Shown: positions 1 to 9,017, counted from the stretch's first letter. The stretch: DNA of 31,132 nucleotides from Pseudomonadota bacterium (GCA_023388935.1 JAEWFG010000102.1:1-31132); one strand, 5' to 3'. Notes: generated from the sequence alone by a model not told the origin. A program made the numbers and translations.

Positions 1-39
1 CCTTGGCTCTCCTGCGCCATGCAAGAAGCTCTTCCGGGC

Positions 40-1263
40 TCACCGCTCGTCGGCGATCACCTTGCCGTCGTTCGGCAGCGCGCCCGGGCTAACCAGCTCA
101 ACATTGCCGCCGAGTTTCGTCACCGCGCGCAAGCTGGCCGCGATCTCCTCCCGTAGCGCATCGCTCGCGGCCGCCGTTTCCGCTCTCAGCGTCATCGCGT
201 CCGCCTCGCCCTGGCGCGTGACGACGAGGCGCAATCGACCGAGCGCAGGGTAGCGCTTGCCGATCTCGGCGACCTGCTCGGGGCGAACGAACATGCCCTT
301 GACCTTGGTGGTCTGGTCGGCGCGGCCCATCCAGCCTTTGATGCGCATGTTTGTGCGCCCGCAGGGGCTTTCGCCCGGGAGCGTTGCGGTGAGATCGCCG
401 AGTGCGAGCCGAATCCAGGGATGATGCGGATCGAGCGAGGTCACCACGATTTCGCCGACTTCGTCCGGCGCCACGGGATCGCCGGTGCCGGGCCTGACGA
501 TCTCCATGATCAGGTCCTCGTTCACGACCATGCCCTCTCGCGCCTCGGTCTCGAAGGCGATGAGACCGAGATCGGCGGTGCCGAACGCCTGGTAGGCATC
601 GATGCCGCGCGCCTTGATCTCGGCCTGCAGCGAGGGCGGAAAGGCGGCGCCGGAGACCAGCGCGCGTTTGATCGACGAGAGGTCGCGGTCCGCGGCTGCC
701 GCGGCATCGAGGAGAATCTTCAAAAAGTCCGGCGTGCCGCTGTAGCCGACCGGCCGGTAGGCCTCGATCAGTTCGAACTGCTGTTCGGTATTGCCGGGTC
801 CGGCCGGGATCACCGCGCAGCCCAGCGCGCGCGCCGAGGCATCGAAGATAAAGCCGCCGGGGGTGAGGTGGTAGCTGAAGGTGTTGAGCACGACGTCGCC
901 GGGTCGGAACCCGGCCGCGAACAGCGCCCGTGCACCGCGCCAGGGGTCGGCCTGGCGCCCTTCCGGCTCGAAGATCGGACCAGGGGAGGTGAAGAGGTGG
1001 GCGAAGGAGCCGGGGGCCGTCGCCACAAAGCCGCCGAAGGGCGCCGAGGCCTTGTGCAGGGCAGGCAGTTCCGACTTGCGGAGCACCGGCAGGCTCGCCA
1101 GCGCGGCCCTGGAACTCACCGAGGCGGGATCCACGCCCTTGAGCCGCTCGGCATAGGCTGGAGCGGCCATCGCGCCGCGCAGCACGTCCGGCAGGCGGGA
1201 GAACAGATGGGCCTCTCGCGCTTCTGCCTCACGCGTCTCAAGGGCATCGTAATGGGCGGTCAT
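40..1263 (-). CDS. Phenylacetate-CoA ligase (PaaK)-like adenylate-forming enzyme
   Basis: AMP-forming CoA ligase of the PaaK branch of the ANL superfamily; the family activates an aromatic acid to its CoA thioester in the cytoplasm. Seen: about 407 residues, the usual PaaK size (around 430), with a YSGTPDFL segment, the acceptor-site stretch AYQAFGTADLGLIAFE, the hinge-side motif GRADQTTKVKGMFVRPEQV and a C-terminal ACT-like domain ending LPNDGKVIADER. These are hallmarks of PaaK rather than long-chain synthetases. I chose the ATG at 1263 because GGAAAG lies about 8 nt upstream; an in-frame ATG at 1290 would add nine residues. It has the same strand as the leftward livG-livF block and was probably once continuous with it, now separated by the oppositely oriented AGE gene. 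The substrate is inferred only from context: an acid imported by the neighbouring transporter. Confidence 0.85.
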   Translation of the reverse strand: MTAHYDALETREAEAREAHLFSRLPDVLRGAMAAPAYAERLKGVDPASVSSRAALASLPVLRKSELPALHKASAPFGGFVATAPGSFAHLFTSPGPIFEPEGRQADPWRGARALFAAGFRPGDVVLNTFSYHLTPGGFIFDASARALGCAVIPAGPGNTEQQFELIEAYRPVGYSGTPDFLKILLDAAAAADRDLSSIKRALVSGAAFPPSLQAEIKARGIDAYQAFGTADLGLIAFETEAREGMVVNEDLIMEIVRPGTGDPVAPDEVGEIVVTSLDPHHPWIRLALGDLTATLPGESPCGRTNMRIKGWMGRADQTTKVKGMFVRPEQVAEIGKRYPALGRLRLVVTRQGEADAMTLRAETAAASDALREEIAASLRAVTKLGGNVELVSPGALPNDGKVIADER

Positions 1264-1349
1264 GGCTGATCTTTCCGGGTTGAGATCCATTGCACGGCAC
1301 CGCCGGCATGGGTATCAGACGGCCATTGTCGGGGCGTGGAGAGGACGCG

Positions 1350-2501
1350 ATGGCGGACGAACGGATCATTGCGGCGGAGGAAACGACCGACGTGGTCGCG
1401 CGCCTGAAGCGCCGCATGATCAAGGAAGCGCTGCCGCTGTGGTCGACCGTCGGCTGGGACCATGCCGCGGGCGGTTTCATCGACCGGCTCCATCGCGACG
1501 GTACGGCGGATGCGGTCGCGCCGCGGCGCGTGTTCGTACAGGCCCGCCAGATCTGGTGCTACACCAAGGCGGCGCAGATGGGCTGGTATCCCGAGGGACG
1601 CGCCATTGCTCTGAAAGGGCTGGAGCATCTGCTGGCAAAGGCGAAGGCGCCTGACGGCCGGCCTGGCTACGTGCATCGGCTGACGCCGGAGGGTGCGGTG
1701 CTGGACGGCCGGCGCGATGCCTACGACCACGCCTTCATCCTGTTTGCGCTCGCGGCGGTCTATGCGCTCGACCAGGATGCGCAGGTTCGCGCCGAGATCG
1801 ACGCGCTGCTGGCCTTCCTCGACGGCCATCTGCGCTCGCCGCATGGCGGCGTCCACGAAGGCCTGCCGGTTTCGCTGCCGCGCCGGCAGAATCCGCACAT
1901 GCATCTGTTCGAGGCGATGATCGCTTGCTTCGAGGCGACCCACGATCTGTCGTTCCAGAACCGCGCCGGTGAGTTCTTCGCGCTTTTCCTCGCCAATCTT
2001 TACGACAAGCAGAAACGCATCCTGACGGAGTATTTCGAGGAGGACTGGTCGAAGATCGAGCCGGGCAGCGTCGAGCCGGGCCATCAGGCGGAATGGGTCT
2101 GGCTCCTGAAGGGGTTTGAACGCATCACGGGATGCCCGACCGGACAGCGGCGCGCCGAACTGCTGACGACCGCGCTGCGCTATCGCGACGAGGCCACCGG
2201 CTGTCTCGTCGACGAGGGTGATGCCGCCGGCAACATTCGCCGCAGCACGCGGCGGCTGTGGCCACAGGCCGAGATGGCGAAGGCGTGGATCGCGCAGGCC
2301 GAATCCGGCGAGGCGGGCGCGGTAGAGGAAGCGCGCGCGGCGCTGGTACGGCTCGAACGGCATTACCTCAGCCATCCCGTGAAGGGCGGCTGGTACGACC
2401 AGTTCGATTGCTACGGCAAATCGCTGGTCGACACCATTCCTGCATCGTCGTTCTATCATGTTCTCTGTGCAGTCACGGAAGCGGAGCAGGTGCTGGAATA
2501 A
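1350..2501 (+). CDS. AGE-family sugar epimerase/isomerase
   Basis: N-acylglucosamine 2-epimerase (AGE)/mannose isomerase family protein of 383 residues, close to the usual 390-420. Members isomerise free or acylated hexoses inside an (alpha/alpha)6 barrel. Visible family landmarks are VQARQIW (Arg66), NPHMHLFEA (His183 and His185), EPGHQAEWVWLL (His245, Glu248) and SSFYHVL near the end (His370). These match the active-site Arg and His set. The ATG at 1350 follows GGAGAGG at good spacing; an upstream in-frame TTG at 1290 would run into the start of the divergent PaaK-like gene. The gene is on the opposite strand to everything from 40 to 9835 and converges on livF. The sugar substrate cannot be told from sequence; mannose or glucose isomerase activity is the common outcome for bacterial homologues without a binding partner for renin. 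Confidence 0.85.
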   Translation: MADERIIAAEETTDVVARLKRRMIKEALPLWSTVGWDHAAGGFIDRLHRDGTADAVAPRRVFVQARQIWCYTKAAQMGWYPEGRAIALKGLEHLLAKAKAPDGRPGYVHRLTPEGAVLDGRRDAYDHAFILFALAAVYALDQDAQVRAEIDALLAFLDGHLRSPHGGVHEGLPVSLPRRQNPHMHLFEAMIACFEATHDLSFQNRAGEFFALFLANLYDKQKRILTEYFEEDWSKIEPGSVEPGHQAEWVWLLKGFERITGCPTGQRRAELLTTALRYRDEATGCLVDEGDAAGNIRRSTRRLWPQAEMAKAWIAQAESGEAGAVEEARAALVRLERHYLSHPVKGGWYDQFDCYGKSLVDTIPASSFYHVLCAVTEAEQVLE

Positions 2502-2571
2502 GACTCTTTTGTTTTGACGTGTTTTCTCCACCCGAACCGGTTCCCACTTCGCTTGAAAACGCTATGTCAAA
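2502..2571. terminator. Inverted repeat between convergent genes, probable bidirectional terminator
   Basis: Between the AGE gene and livF, TTTGAC (2513-2518) and GTTTTC (2521-2526) pair with GAAAAC (2555-2560) and GTCAAA (2566-2571), enclosing the palindrome GAACCGGTTC (2534-2543). A T-rich run (2505-2515) lies beside it. The central part resembles the common Rhizobiales intergenic palindrome with an ACCGGTTCCCACTT core. That resemblance is from memory. A terminator role is inferred from position. Confidence 0.45.
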
Positions 2572-3406
2572 GCCACCTTTTGCGCCGCTTGAAGCTCTTC
2601 AGGTTCTTGAAGCTCTTGCGCTGGTCGCCGGCACCGCCGAGATAGAATTCCTTGACGTCCTCGTTGTCGCGCAATTCGTCCGCGGTGCCGTCGAGCACGA
2701 CCTTGCCCTGCTCCATGATGTAACCGTGGCTCGCCACCGACAGCGCGGCGCGCGCGTTCTGCTCGACCAGCAGGATGGTGACGCCGAGGTCGCGGTTGAT
2801 CTTCTGGATGATCGAGAACACCTCTTTCACCAGCAGAGGGGACAGGCCCATCGAGGGCTCGTCCATCAAAATCATCTTCGGGCGCGCCATCAGTGCGCGG
2901 CCAATTGCGAGCATCTGCTGCTCGCCACCGGAGAGATAGCCGGCAAGGCCGGTGCGCTCCTTGAGGCGCGGGAAATAGTTGAAGACCATGTCGAGATCGG
3001 CGTCGACCTCGCGGTCCCTGCGGGTGAAAGCGCCGAGCCTGAGGTTTTCCAGCGAGGTCATGTCGGCGACGATGCGGCGGCCCTCCATCACCTGGAAGAT
3101 GCCGCGACGGACGATCTTGTCGGGGTCGATGCCGGCGATCGCGGAGCCCTCGAACAGGATCTCGCCCCGCGTGACTTCACCGTCCTCGGTCTTGAGCAGT
3201 CCCGAGATCGCCTTCAGCGTCGTCGACTTGCCGGCGCCGTTGGCACCCAAGAGCGCTACGATCGCGCCCTTCGGCACGTCGAGGCTGAGGCCGCGCAGCA
3301 CCAGGATGACGTCGTCATAGACGACCTCGATGTTGCGTACGCTAAGCAGCGGCGGCGCGGGCACGACGCTGGGGCTGGGGCGTGTTGCTTCGGCGGTCTG
3401 GGTCAT
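2567..3406 (-). CDS. livF: ABC transporter ATP-binding protein, LivF type
   Basis: Cytoplasmic ATPase of a hydrophobic amino acid/carboxylate (HAAT) importer, partner of LivG and of the LivH/LivM permeases. Seen in the 279 residues: an extended N-terminus of about 20 residues, Walker A GANGAGKST (residues 54-62), signature LSGGEQQMLAIGRAL and Walker B MILMDEPSMGLSPL. The arrangement SGGEQQMLAIGRAL is typical of LivF and distinguishes it from LivG. A basic tail, RKSFKNLKSFKRRKRWL, extends past the usual LivF end. The start at 3406 (MTQTAEATRPS) was chosen because the frame upstream runs into a palindromic repeat and has no credible protein. It is the last Liv gene of the leftward block and follows the binding-protein gene after a 159-nt repeat-filled gap. 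Confidence 0.92.
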   Translation of the reverse strand: MTQTAEATRPSPSVVPAPPLLSVRNIEVVYDDVILVLRGLSLDVPKGAIVALLGANGAGKSTTLKAISGLLKTEDGEVTRGEILFEGSAIAGIDPDKIVRRGIFQVMEGRRIVADMTSLENLRLGAFTRRDREVDADLDMVFNYFPRLKERTGLAGYLSGGEQQMLAIGRALMARPKMILMDEPSMGLSPLLVKEVFSIIQKINRDLGVTILLVEQNARAALSVASHGYIMEQGKVVLDGTADELRDNEDVKEFYLGGAGDQRKSFKNLKSFKRRKRWL

Positions 3407-3423
3407 GCAGTCTTCTCCGCTGT

Positions 3424-3540
3424 CGTCACCCGCGAAGGCGGGTGACCCAGTATTACAGAGACGCCTGACCTTTCCCGAGAGGCCGCGGCGTACTGGATCC
3501 CCCGCCCCCGGTGCGCAATTGCGCACGAGGCGGGGGATGA
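3424..3540. repeat. Palindromic intergenic repeat (Bradyrhizobium-type)
   Basis: Two hairpins fill the gap between livF and the binding-protein gene. GTCACCCGC (3425-3433) pairs with GCGGGTGAC (3438-3446) around a GAAG loop. ATCCCCCGCC (3497-3506) pairs with GGCGGGGGAT (3529-3538) around the perfect 16-bp palindrome GTGCGCAATTGCGCAC (3511-3526). I recognise the flanking text (TGACCCAGTATT, TACTGGATCCCC) as a high-copy Bradyrhizobium intergenic element. Copy number could not be checked here. It could lower livF expression relative to the binding protein. Confidence 0.8.
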
Positions 3541-3565
3541 CAGTTGTGTGTGGTCAAAGCGGGGC

Positions 3566-4849
3566 TCACCAGCCCAGCAATTCGGCCTTGCGCGGCAGCT
3601 CGATGGTCTTGACCTTTTCGAGCTTGATCGTGCCCTTGGCCATGAGGTCGTTGAGGTCGCCGTCAGTCCCGCCGGATATCTTGGTGCGATAGAGGTCGAC
3701 CTTCAGCGTGCCGCGGTGGTCCTTGTCGGTCCAGGTCGAGGGATTGCAGACGCCTTCCATGCCGGCCGGCACCCAGTCCTTCTTCTGGTAAAAGCCCTTC
3801 ACGACGTTGTCGCCGGTGGCGCCGCCATTCTTGGCGGCCCAGTCGAGCGCTTCCCTCATGTACAGCGCCGAGCAGACCGCCGCGATGTAGTGCACGGGGC
3901 GATAGACCTTGCCGGTGGGGTCGGAGACCTTCGAGATCTCCATCACCGTCTTCATACCGGGCGCATCGCCGCCCCAGCTCACAGCGGTGCGCAAGGGGAA
4001 GATCACGCCATTGGCGGCATCGCCTGCGGTCTTGGCGGCATTCTCGTCCATGCCCCAGACATTGCCGAGGAACTGCACGTCGGCGCCGGCGGTCTTGCAG
4101 GCCTTCATCACCGAGATGTTCGAGGCCGCGGTGTTGCCGAGATAGGCATAATTGGCGCCCGATGACTTCAGGCTCAGGCACTGCGCGCTATAGTCGCCCG
4201 GCGCCAGCGCGAACACCAGCGGCGGCAGCACCTCGAAGCCGAGCTCCTGGGCCATGGCTTCGCCTGCAGCCTTCGGCGCATTCGGATAAGGATGGTTGGC
4301 GCCCATGTGCACGAATTTCGGCTTGCCGGGCTTGCCCTTGGCCTTCCAGTCTTCGGCCGCCCACATCAGCATCGCGCGCAGCGAATCCGAATAACTCGGG
4401 CCGTAGAAGAAATTGTAGGGCGCGGGCTTGGCCTTGCCGCTGACGCCTTCGGGATCGGTGAGAGCTGCGGCGTAGGAGCCGGACAGGTCTGGGATCTTGT
4501 CCTGAGCGAGGAAGCCGGTCAGCGCCTCGGTGTCCGCGGTGCCCCAACCCATGATCGCAGCGACCTTTGAGTCCGGCGAAGACCACTTCTTGTAGAGCGC
4601 GATCGCGCGCGGCACCTGGTAGCCATAGTCGTTGGTGTCGACACTGAGCTGCTTGCCGCCGACGCCGCCGTTCTTGTTGACCCACGCGAAGGTGTCGGCG
4701 ACAGCCTGGCCGTAGGGCGTGCCGACGTCGGAGGTGCCGCCGGAATAATCGGCAAGATGCCCGATCGCGATCTGCGCCTGCGCGCTCGCCGAGAATGCGG
4801 TGATCGCAAGTGCGAGCGATGCGGTGCTCAAAAGGGACTTCATATTCAT
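3566..4849 (-). CDS. Periplasmic substrate-binding protein of HAAT-type ABC transporter
   Basis: Type I periplasmic binding protein (Peripla_BP_6/LivK-like) of 427 residues, which presents the substrate to the LivHM permease. An N-terminal Sec signal is clear: basic start MNMK, hydrophobic stretch to residue 22, then ASAQA before Gln26. The mature part opens with IAIGHLADYSGGTSDVGTPYG, the ligand-lobe start of the family, followed by ANKNGG-like text (AWVNKNGGVGGKQL). The ATG at 4849 has AGGAGG 8 nt upstream; the longer frame to 4876 has no comparable site. The subfamily with this length and an acyl-CoA synthetase in the operon usually carries aromatic or fatty carboxylates rather than leucine. 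That is context, not proof. Confidence 0.9.
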   Translation of the reverse strand: MNMKSLLSTASLALAITAFSASAQAQIAIGHLADYSGGTSDVGTPYGQAVADTFAWVNKNGGVGGKQLSVDTNDYGYQVPRAIALYKKWSSPDSKVAAIMGWGTADTEALTGFLAQDKIPDLSGSYAAALTDPEGVSGKAKPAPYNFFYGPSYSDSLRAMLMWAAEDWKAKGKPGKPKFVHMGANHPYPNAPKAAGEAMAQELGFEVLPPLVFALAPGDYSAQCLSLKSSGANYAYLGNTAASNISVMKACKTAGADVQFLGNVWGMDENAAKTAGDAANGVIFPLRTAVSWGGDAPGMKTVMEISKVSDPTGKVYRPVHYIAAVCSALYMREALDWAAKNGGATGDNVVKGFYQKKDWVPAGMEGVCNPSTWTDKDHRGTLKVDLYRTKISGGTDGDLNDLMAKGTIKLEKVKTIELPRKAELLGW

Positions 4850-4891
4850 GGGTCGGTTCCTCCTGCTATTGTTCAAGTGAAGTTTCCGCGC

Positions 4892-5965
4892 TCAATGCGA
4901 GAACGGGTAGAGTTTCCAGTAGGCCTTGATCTGCCGCCAGCGATGCGCGAGCCCGTCCGGCTCGAACATCAGGAAGGCGATGATGATCACCCCGATCGCG
5001 ATCTCGCGCAGGAAGGTGATGTTGGTGTTGAGCGACAGCGCCTTGTCGATCGCGCCGCCCTTCAGGTACAGGCTGATGAATTCCATCGATTCCGGCAGCA
5101 GCACCACGAAGGCGGTGCCCATCAGCGTACCCATGATCGATCCGGTACCCCCGATGATGATCATGGCCAGGAACAGGATCGAGCGCTCGATGCCGAAACC
5201 CTCCTGCGACACCACGAGCTGGTAATGCGCATAGAGCGCGCCCGCGATGCCGGCGAAGAAGGCGGCCAGCCCAAACGACAGCGTGCGGTACTTGGTGAGG
5301 TTGATGCCCATGATCTCGGCGGAGAGATAGTGGTCGCGGATCGCCACCAGCGCGCGGCCATCGCGCGTTCGCATTAGATTGGTGACGAGGATGTAGCTCG
5401 CGAGCACATAGGCCAGCACGACGTAGAAATACTGTTTATCGCCGCGCAGCGTGTAGCCGAAGATCGAGAACGGCTCGGCGCTCGCCGGCACCGATCCGCC
5501 GGAGAACCATTCGGCGCGGGAGAAGAAGTCAAGCAGGATATATTGCGCGGCCAGCGTCGCGATGACGAGGTAGAGTCCTTTCAGTCGCGCTGCCGGAATG
5601 CCGAAGATCAGGCCGACCAGCGCGGTGACGACGCCCGCGAGCGGAATCGCCAAGAATACCGGTATCGGCGCGTTGTTGGAGATGTAGGCCGAGGTAAACG
5701 CGCCGAGCAGGAAAAACGCGGCGTGCCCGATCGAGATCTGGCCGGTGAAGCCGACGAGGATGTTCAGCCCAAGCGCCGCGATCGAGAAGATGCCGATCTG
5801 GATCAGGATGCTGAGCCAGTATCCGCCAAGGAATTGCGGCACGAGGCAGAGCAGCAGCACTCCGGCGATCGCGAAGTTGCGGCTGGTCGCGGTCGGGAAG
5901 ATCGTGGTGTCGGCCGCGTAAGAGGTGCGGAAATCACCAGCAGGGATGAGGGCAGGGCCGGCCAT
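4892..5965 (-). CDS. livM: Branched-chain amino acid-type ABC permease, LivM
   Basis: Inner-membrane permease of the same importer, 357 residues. Its hydrophobic segments run from about residue 30 onward, and the LivM hallmark GFTGQISIGHAAFFLLGAF lies in the first third. A later IIIGGTGSIMGTLMGTAFV segment and a cytoplasmic loop with MRTRDGRALVAIRDHYLSAE (coupling region toward the ATPases) also fit. The N-terminal 28 residues are polar, as in many LivM proteins. It follows livH after only 3 nt, so the two are translationally linked. The start at 5965 immediately follows the livH stop. Confidence 0.92.
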   Translation of the reverse strand: MAGPALIPAGDFRTSYAADTTIFPTATSRNFAIAGVLLLCLVPQFLGGYWLSILIQIGIFSIAALGLNILVGFTGQISIGHAAFFLLGAFTSAYISNNAPIPVFLAIPLAGVVTALVGLIFGIPAARLKGLYLVIATLAAQYILLDFFSRAEWFSGGSVPASAEPFSIFGYTLRGDKQYFYVVLAYVLASYILVTNLMRTRDGRALVAIRDHYLSAEIMGINLTKYRTLSFGLAAFFAGIAGALYAHYQLVVSQEGFGIERSILFLAMIIIGGTGSIMGTLMGTAFVVLLPESMEFISLYLKGGAIDKALSLNTNITFLREIAIGVIIIAFLMFEPDGLAHRWRQIKAYWKLYPFSH

Positions 5966-5968
5966 GGG

Positions 5969-6862
5969 TCAGATCCGCTCGATGTCGTGGGTGCCGAACA
6001 GGCCGTAGGGCTTGATCATCAGCACGATGATGAGGACGTAGAACGGCGCGATCTCATAGAGATTGCCCCAGTGCAAATACTGGCTGTCGACATATTGCGC
6101 GATGTTCTCGAGGAGGCCGATGATGATGCCGCCGAGCACGGCGCCGCCGACGGAATCGAGGCCCCCGAGGATCGCCGCCGGGAACACTTTGATGCCGTAG
6201 GCGGCCAGGCCCGAAGACACGCCGTTGACAACGGCGACGACAACGCCTGCGACCGCCGACACCGTAGCCGAGATCGCCCAGGCCATCGCGAACACGCTCT
6301 TCACGGAAATGCCGAGCGATTGCGCCACCTGCTGGTTGAACGCGGTGGCGCGCATCGCAAGGCCGTATTTGGACGCGCGGAAGAACCAGGCCATGCCGAT
6401 CATCATCGCAACAGAGACTACCAGGCTCATGACATAGACGGTCTGGATCTGGAGACCGAATAGGCTGACCGACTGGCTCTCGAACACGCGCGGGAACGGT
6501 TGCGGATTGACGCCGAACATCCACTTCAGCGTTGCCTGCAACACGGTGGAGAGGCCGATCGTCACCATGATCACCGAGATGATGGGCTCGCCGATCATCG
6601 GCCGCAGGATCAGGACTTGGATCGCGATGCCGAACACGAACATGAACACCAGCGTGATCGGCATGCCGATCCAGAACGGCACCTGGTATTTCGCCAGCAA
6701 GGCCCAGCACACCCAGGCGCCGACCAGCAGCAATTCACCTTGCGCGAAGTTGACGACCTGCGTCGCCTTGTAGATCAGCACGAACGACATCGCGACCACG
6801 CCATAGAGCGTGCCGACCACGAGACCATTGACCAGGAGCTGGATGAGGAAGGCGGTGTTCAT
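5969..6862 (-). CDS. livH: Branched-chain amino acid-type ABC permease, LivH
   Basis: The other permease subunit, 297 residues. Seen: MNTAFLIQLLVNGLVVGTLYGVVAMSF at the N-terminus, then the LivH signature VNFAQGELLLVGAW and a C-terminal FGTHDIERI tail. Hydrophobic helices cover most of the length. The start at 6862 was chosen because the frame upstream (to 7114) is only the translation of a palindromic repeat. Transcribed leftward after the acyl-CoA synthetase and directly before livM. Confidence 0.92.
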   Translation of the reverse strand: MNTAFLIQLLVNGLVVGTLYGVVAMSFVLIYKATQVVNFAQGELLLVGAWVCWALLAKYQVPFWIGMPITLVFMFVFGIAIQVLILRPMIGEPIISVIMVTIGLSTVLQATLKWMFGVNPQPFPRVFESQSVSLFGLQIQTVYVMSLVVSVAMMIGMAWFFRASKYGLAMRATAFNQQVAQSLGISVKSVFAMAWAISATVSAVAGVVVAVVNGVSSGLAAYGIKVFPAAILGGLDSVGGAVLGGIIIGLLENIAQYVDSQYLHWGNLYEIAPFYVLIIVLMIKPYGLFGTHDIERI

Positions 6863-6896
6863 GTCGATGTCCGCGCAAAATGCAGAGGCGATGGCG

Positions 6897-7050
6897 GTGC
6901 ACCCTCTCCCCTTGTGGGAGAGGGTGGCTTCGGGAAGCGAAGCCACGTGAGGGGCTGTCTCGGCAGCGACGGTGCGGATAGAGGACCCCTCAGCCGAGTA
7001 GGGGTGTGGCTGACGGCGGAGATGCCCTCTCCCACAAGGGGAGAGGGCAC
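6897..7050. repeat. Paired hairpin repeat between acyl-CoA synthetase and livH
   Basis: Two hairpins face each other across about 100 nt. CACCCTCTCCC pairs with GGGAGAGGGTG (6900-6926), and GCCCTCTCCC pairs with GGGAGAGGGC (7024-7048). The two hairpins are also complementary to each other, so the whole stretch can fold as one long stem. A related CCTCTCCC element occurs at 16181-16298. It resembles a dispersed Rhizobiales repeat and fills the only sizeable gap inside this operon. Confidence 0.8.
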
Positions 7051-7085
7051 AGCAATGCGCATCGCGCTCGTAACTGACAGGATGC

Positions 7086-9017
7086 TCACTCCGCGGCCTC
7101 CGCCATGTGACCATGTCCGCCCAGATCGACCACGCGCAGCGTGGTGCGCACCCGCTGGGTGGTGCCGTCCTGGAATCGGATCACGGTGTCGACGGGGATG
7201 TCGGCGTCGCCGCGGTAGATAGCGTCGATGATGCCTTCGTATTTCTCGTTGATGACGCCGCGGCGCACCTTTCGGGTGCGGGTGAGCTCGCCGTCGTCGG
7301 CGTCCAGCTCCTTGTAGAGCAGCAGGAAGCGCGAGATGCGCTGCGCTGGTGGCAGCGTGGCGTTGACGGTCTCGACCTCCTTCCGGAGCAGCGTGTAGAC
7401 CTCGGGCCGCGAGGCGAGATCGCTGTAGGTCGTGAAGGAGAGTCGGCTCTTCTCCGCCCATTTCGAGATGATGGAGTAGCGGATGCAGATCATCGCCGCG
7501 AGCGCGTCGCGGTTGGCGCCGAGCACCACGGCTTCCGCGATATAGGGTGAGAACTTCAGCTTGTTCTCGATGAATTGCGGCGAGAAGCGCTCGCCGCGAG
7601 AGGTCTCGGCGAGGTCCTTGATGCGGTCGATGACGACGAGTTGCTTGCTGTCGTTGAAGTAGCCGGCGTCACCCGACAGCATCCAGCCGTCCTTGATATC
7701 GGCGACGCTGGCCTCGGGATTCTTGTAGTAGCCGAGGAACATGTTGGGATGGCGGACCACGATCTCGCCGACACCGTGGACGTCGGCATTGTCGATGCGT
7801 ATCTCGACGCTGTCGGCCATCGGCACGCCGGTGGTATCAGGATCGACCTTGCCCTCGGGGTGCAGCGTATAGGCGCCCAGCAGCTCGGTCTGACCGTAGA
7901 GGGTGCGCAGCGGCACGCCCATGGCCTGGAAGAATTTGAACGTGTCGGGCCCGAGCGCCGCGCCGCCGGTGGCGGCCGAGCGCAGGCGGGTGAAGCCGAG
8001 ACGGTCGCGGAGCGCGCGGAACAAGATCGCGTCAGCAAAGCCTGAACGCTTGCCCTGTCCGAGCGCCGCAAGCCCGCTCTTCATGCCGATATCGAACAGC
8101 CGCTGCTTAAAGGGTGACGCGTCCATCACCTTGGCGCGGACGTCGGCGGCGATCGATTCCCAGACGCGCGGTGCAAAGAGCACGAAGGTCGGCGCGATTT
8201 CGCGCAGATCATTCATCATCGTGTCGGGCTCTTCGACGAAGTTGATCTTCATCCGGCACAGCAGGCCTTTGCCGAGCACATAGACCTGCTCCATGATCCA
8301 CGGCAACGGCAGCACCGAGACGTATTCGTCATCGGGCCCCTTCGGATCGAAGGCGAGATAAGTCGCGCAATGGCCGAGTACGCGGCCGGCAGCAAGCATC
8401 GCGAGCTTGGGATGAGAGGTGGTGCCTGACGTCGTGCAGAGGATCGCGACATCCTCAGCCTTGGTGGCATCGACCAGCTTGTCGTAAAGCTCCGGATCGC
8501 GCGCGGCGCGTGCGCGGCCGAGCTCGGCGAATCTATCGGCCGACATCAGGCGCGGATCGTCGTATTTCCGCATCCCGCGCGGATCGGAATAGATGATGTG
8601 CTTCAGCCTCGGCACGCGGTCGGCGAGCACAAGCAGCTTGTCGACCTGCTCCTCGTCCTCCGCGAAGACGAGCTGGGCTTCGCCGTAGTTGAGGAGATAC
8701 GAGGCCTCCTCATCCAGCACGTCGCGATATAGCCCGAGGCTGAGGCCGCCAATCGCGTGCGTCGCCACTTCCGCCGCGACCCAGTCCGGCCGGTTGTCGC
8801 CGATGATGCCGATCACGTCGCCGCGCACCAGGCCCAACTCGACGAGACCGAGCGCGAAGTCGCGCACGCGCGTCTGATAGTCGTTCCAGGTGAACAGGCG
8901 CCAGAGGCCGAGATCCTTCTCGCGCAGCGCGATCTCGTTGCCGTACTCCCTGGCATTGAGCCGGAGCATCTTTGGATAGGTGTCGGCCTGCGCGACGCGG
9001 CCTGCGTAATCCATCAT
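7086..9017 (-). CDS. Long-chain-type acyl-CoA synthetase (AMP-forming)
   Basis: ANL-superfamily ligase of 643 residues that adenylates a carboxylate and transfers it to CoA. Seen: the ATP-binding P-loop TTSGTTSHPK (195-204), the A5 motif YGQTELLGAY, the A7/A8 region LSGDAGYF followed by IDRIKDLAETSRGE, and the A10 region TRTRKVRRGVI, which supplies the catalytic lysine. The length and the insert style match FadD15/FACS-like enzymes rather than acetyl-CoA synthetase. Its start overlaps the livG stop by 4 nt (ATGA), so it is cotranslated with the transporter. That placement argues the imported ligand is its substrate. Such synthetases inside Liv operons are common in Bradyrhizobium and relatives, but chain length or aromatic specificity cannot be read from the sequence. 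Confidence 0.92.
   Translation of the reverse strand: MMDYAGRVAQADTYPKMLRLNAREYGNEIALREKDLGLWRLFTWNDYQTRVRDFALGLVELGLVRGDVIGIIGDNRPDWVAAEVATHAIGGLSLGLYRDVLDEEASYLLNYGEAQLVFAEDEEQVDKLLVLADRVPRLKHIIYSDPRGMRKYDDPRLMSADRFAELGRARAARDPELYDKLVDATKAEDVAILCTTSGTTSHPKLAMLAAGRVLGHCATYLAFDPKGPDDEYVSVLPLPWIMEQVYVLGKGLLCRMKINFVEEPDTMMNDLREIAPTFVLFAPRVWESIAADVRAKVMDASPFKQRLFDIGMKSGLAALGQGKRSGFADAILFRALRDRLGFTRLRSAATGGAALGPDTFKFFQAMGVPLRTLYGQTELLGAYTLHPEGKVDPDTTGVPMADSVEIRIDNADVHGVGEIVVRHPNMFLGYYKNPEASVADIKDGWMLSGDAGYFNDSKQLVVIDRIKDLAETSRGERFSPQFIENKLKFSPYIAEAVVLGANRDALAAMICIRYSIISKWAEKSRLSFTTYSDLASRPEVYTLLRKEVETVNATLPPAQRISRFLLLYKELDADDGELTRTRKVRRGVINEKYEGIIDAIYRGDADIPVDTVIRFQDGTTQRVRTTLRVVDLGGHGHMAEAAE

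Noticed and set aside
421..1269. Long rightward open frame opposite the PaaK-like gene
   Set aside because: Arg/Gly/His-rich translation with no motifs; the minus strand has all PaaK landmarks. It is a high-GC antisense shadow.
1260..2531. 423-residue minus-strand frame opposite the AGE gene
   Set aside because: No family motifs and Arg-rich; the plus strand carries the AGE active-site residues.
3425..3540. Possible attachment site or CRISPR-like repeats
   Set aside because: The elements are inverted repeats with no regular spacers; they match dispersed intergenic palindromes.
6863..7114. N-terminal extension of livH
   Set aside because: The extension translates the palindromic repeat; the ATG at 6862 gives the canonical LivH start.
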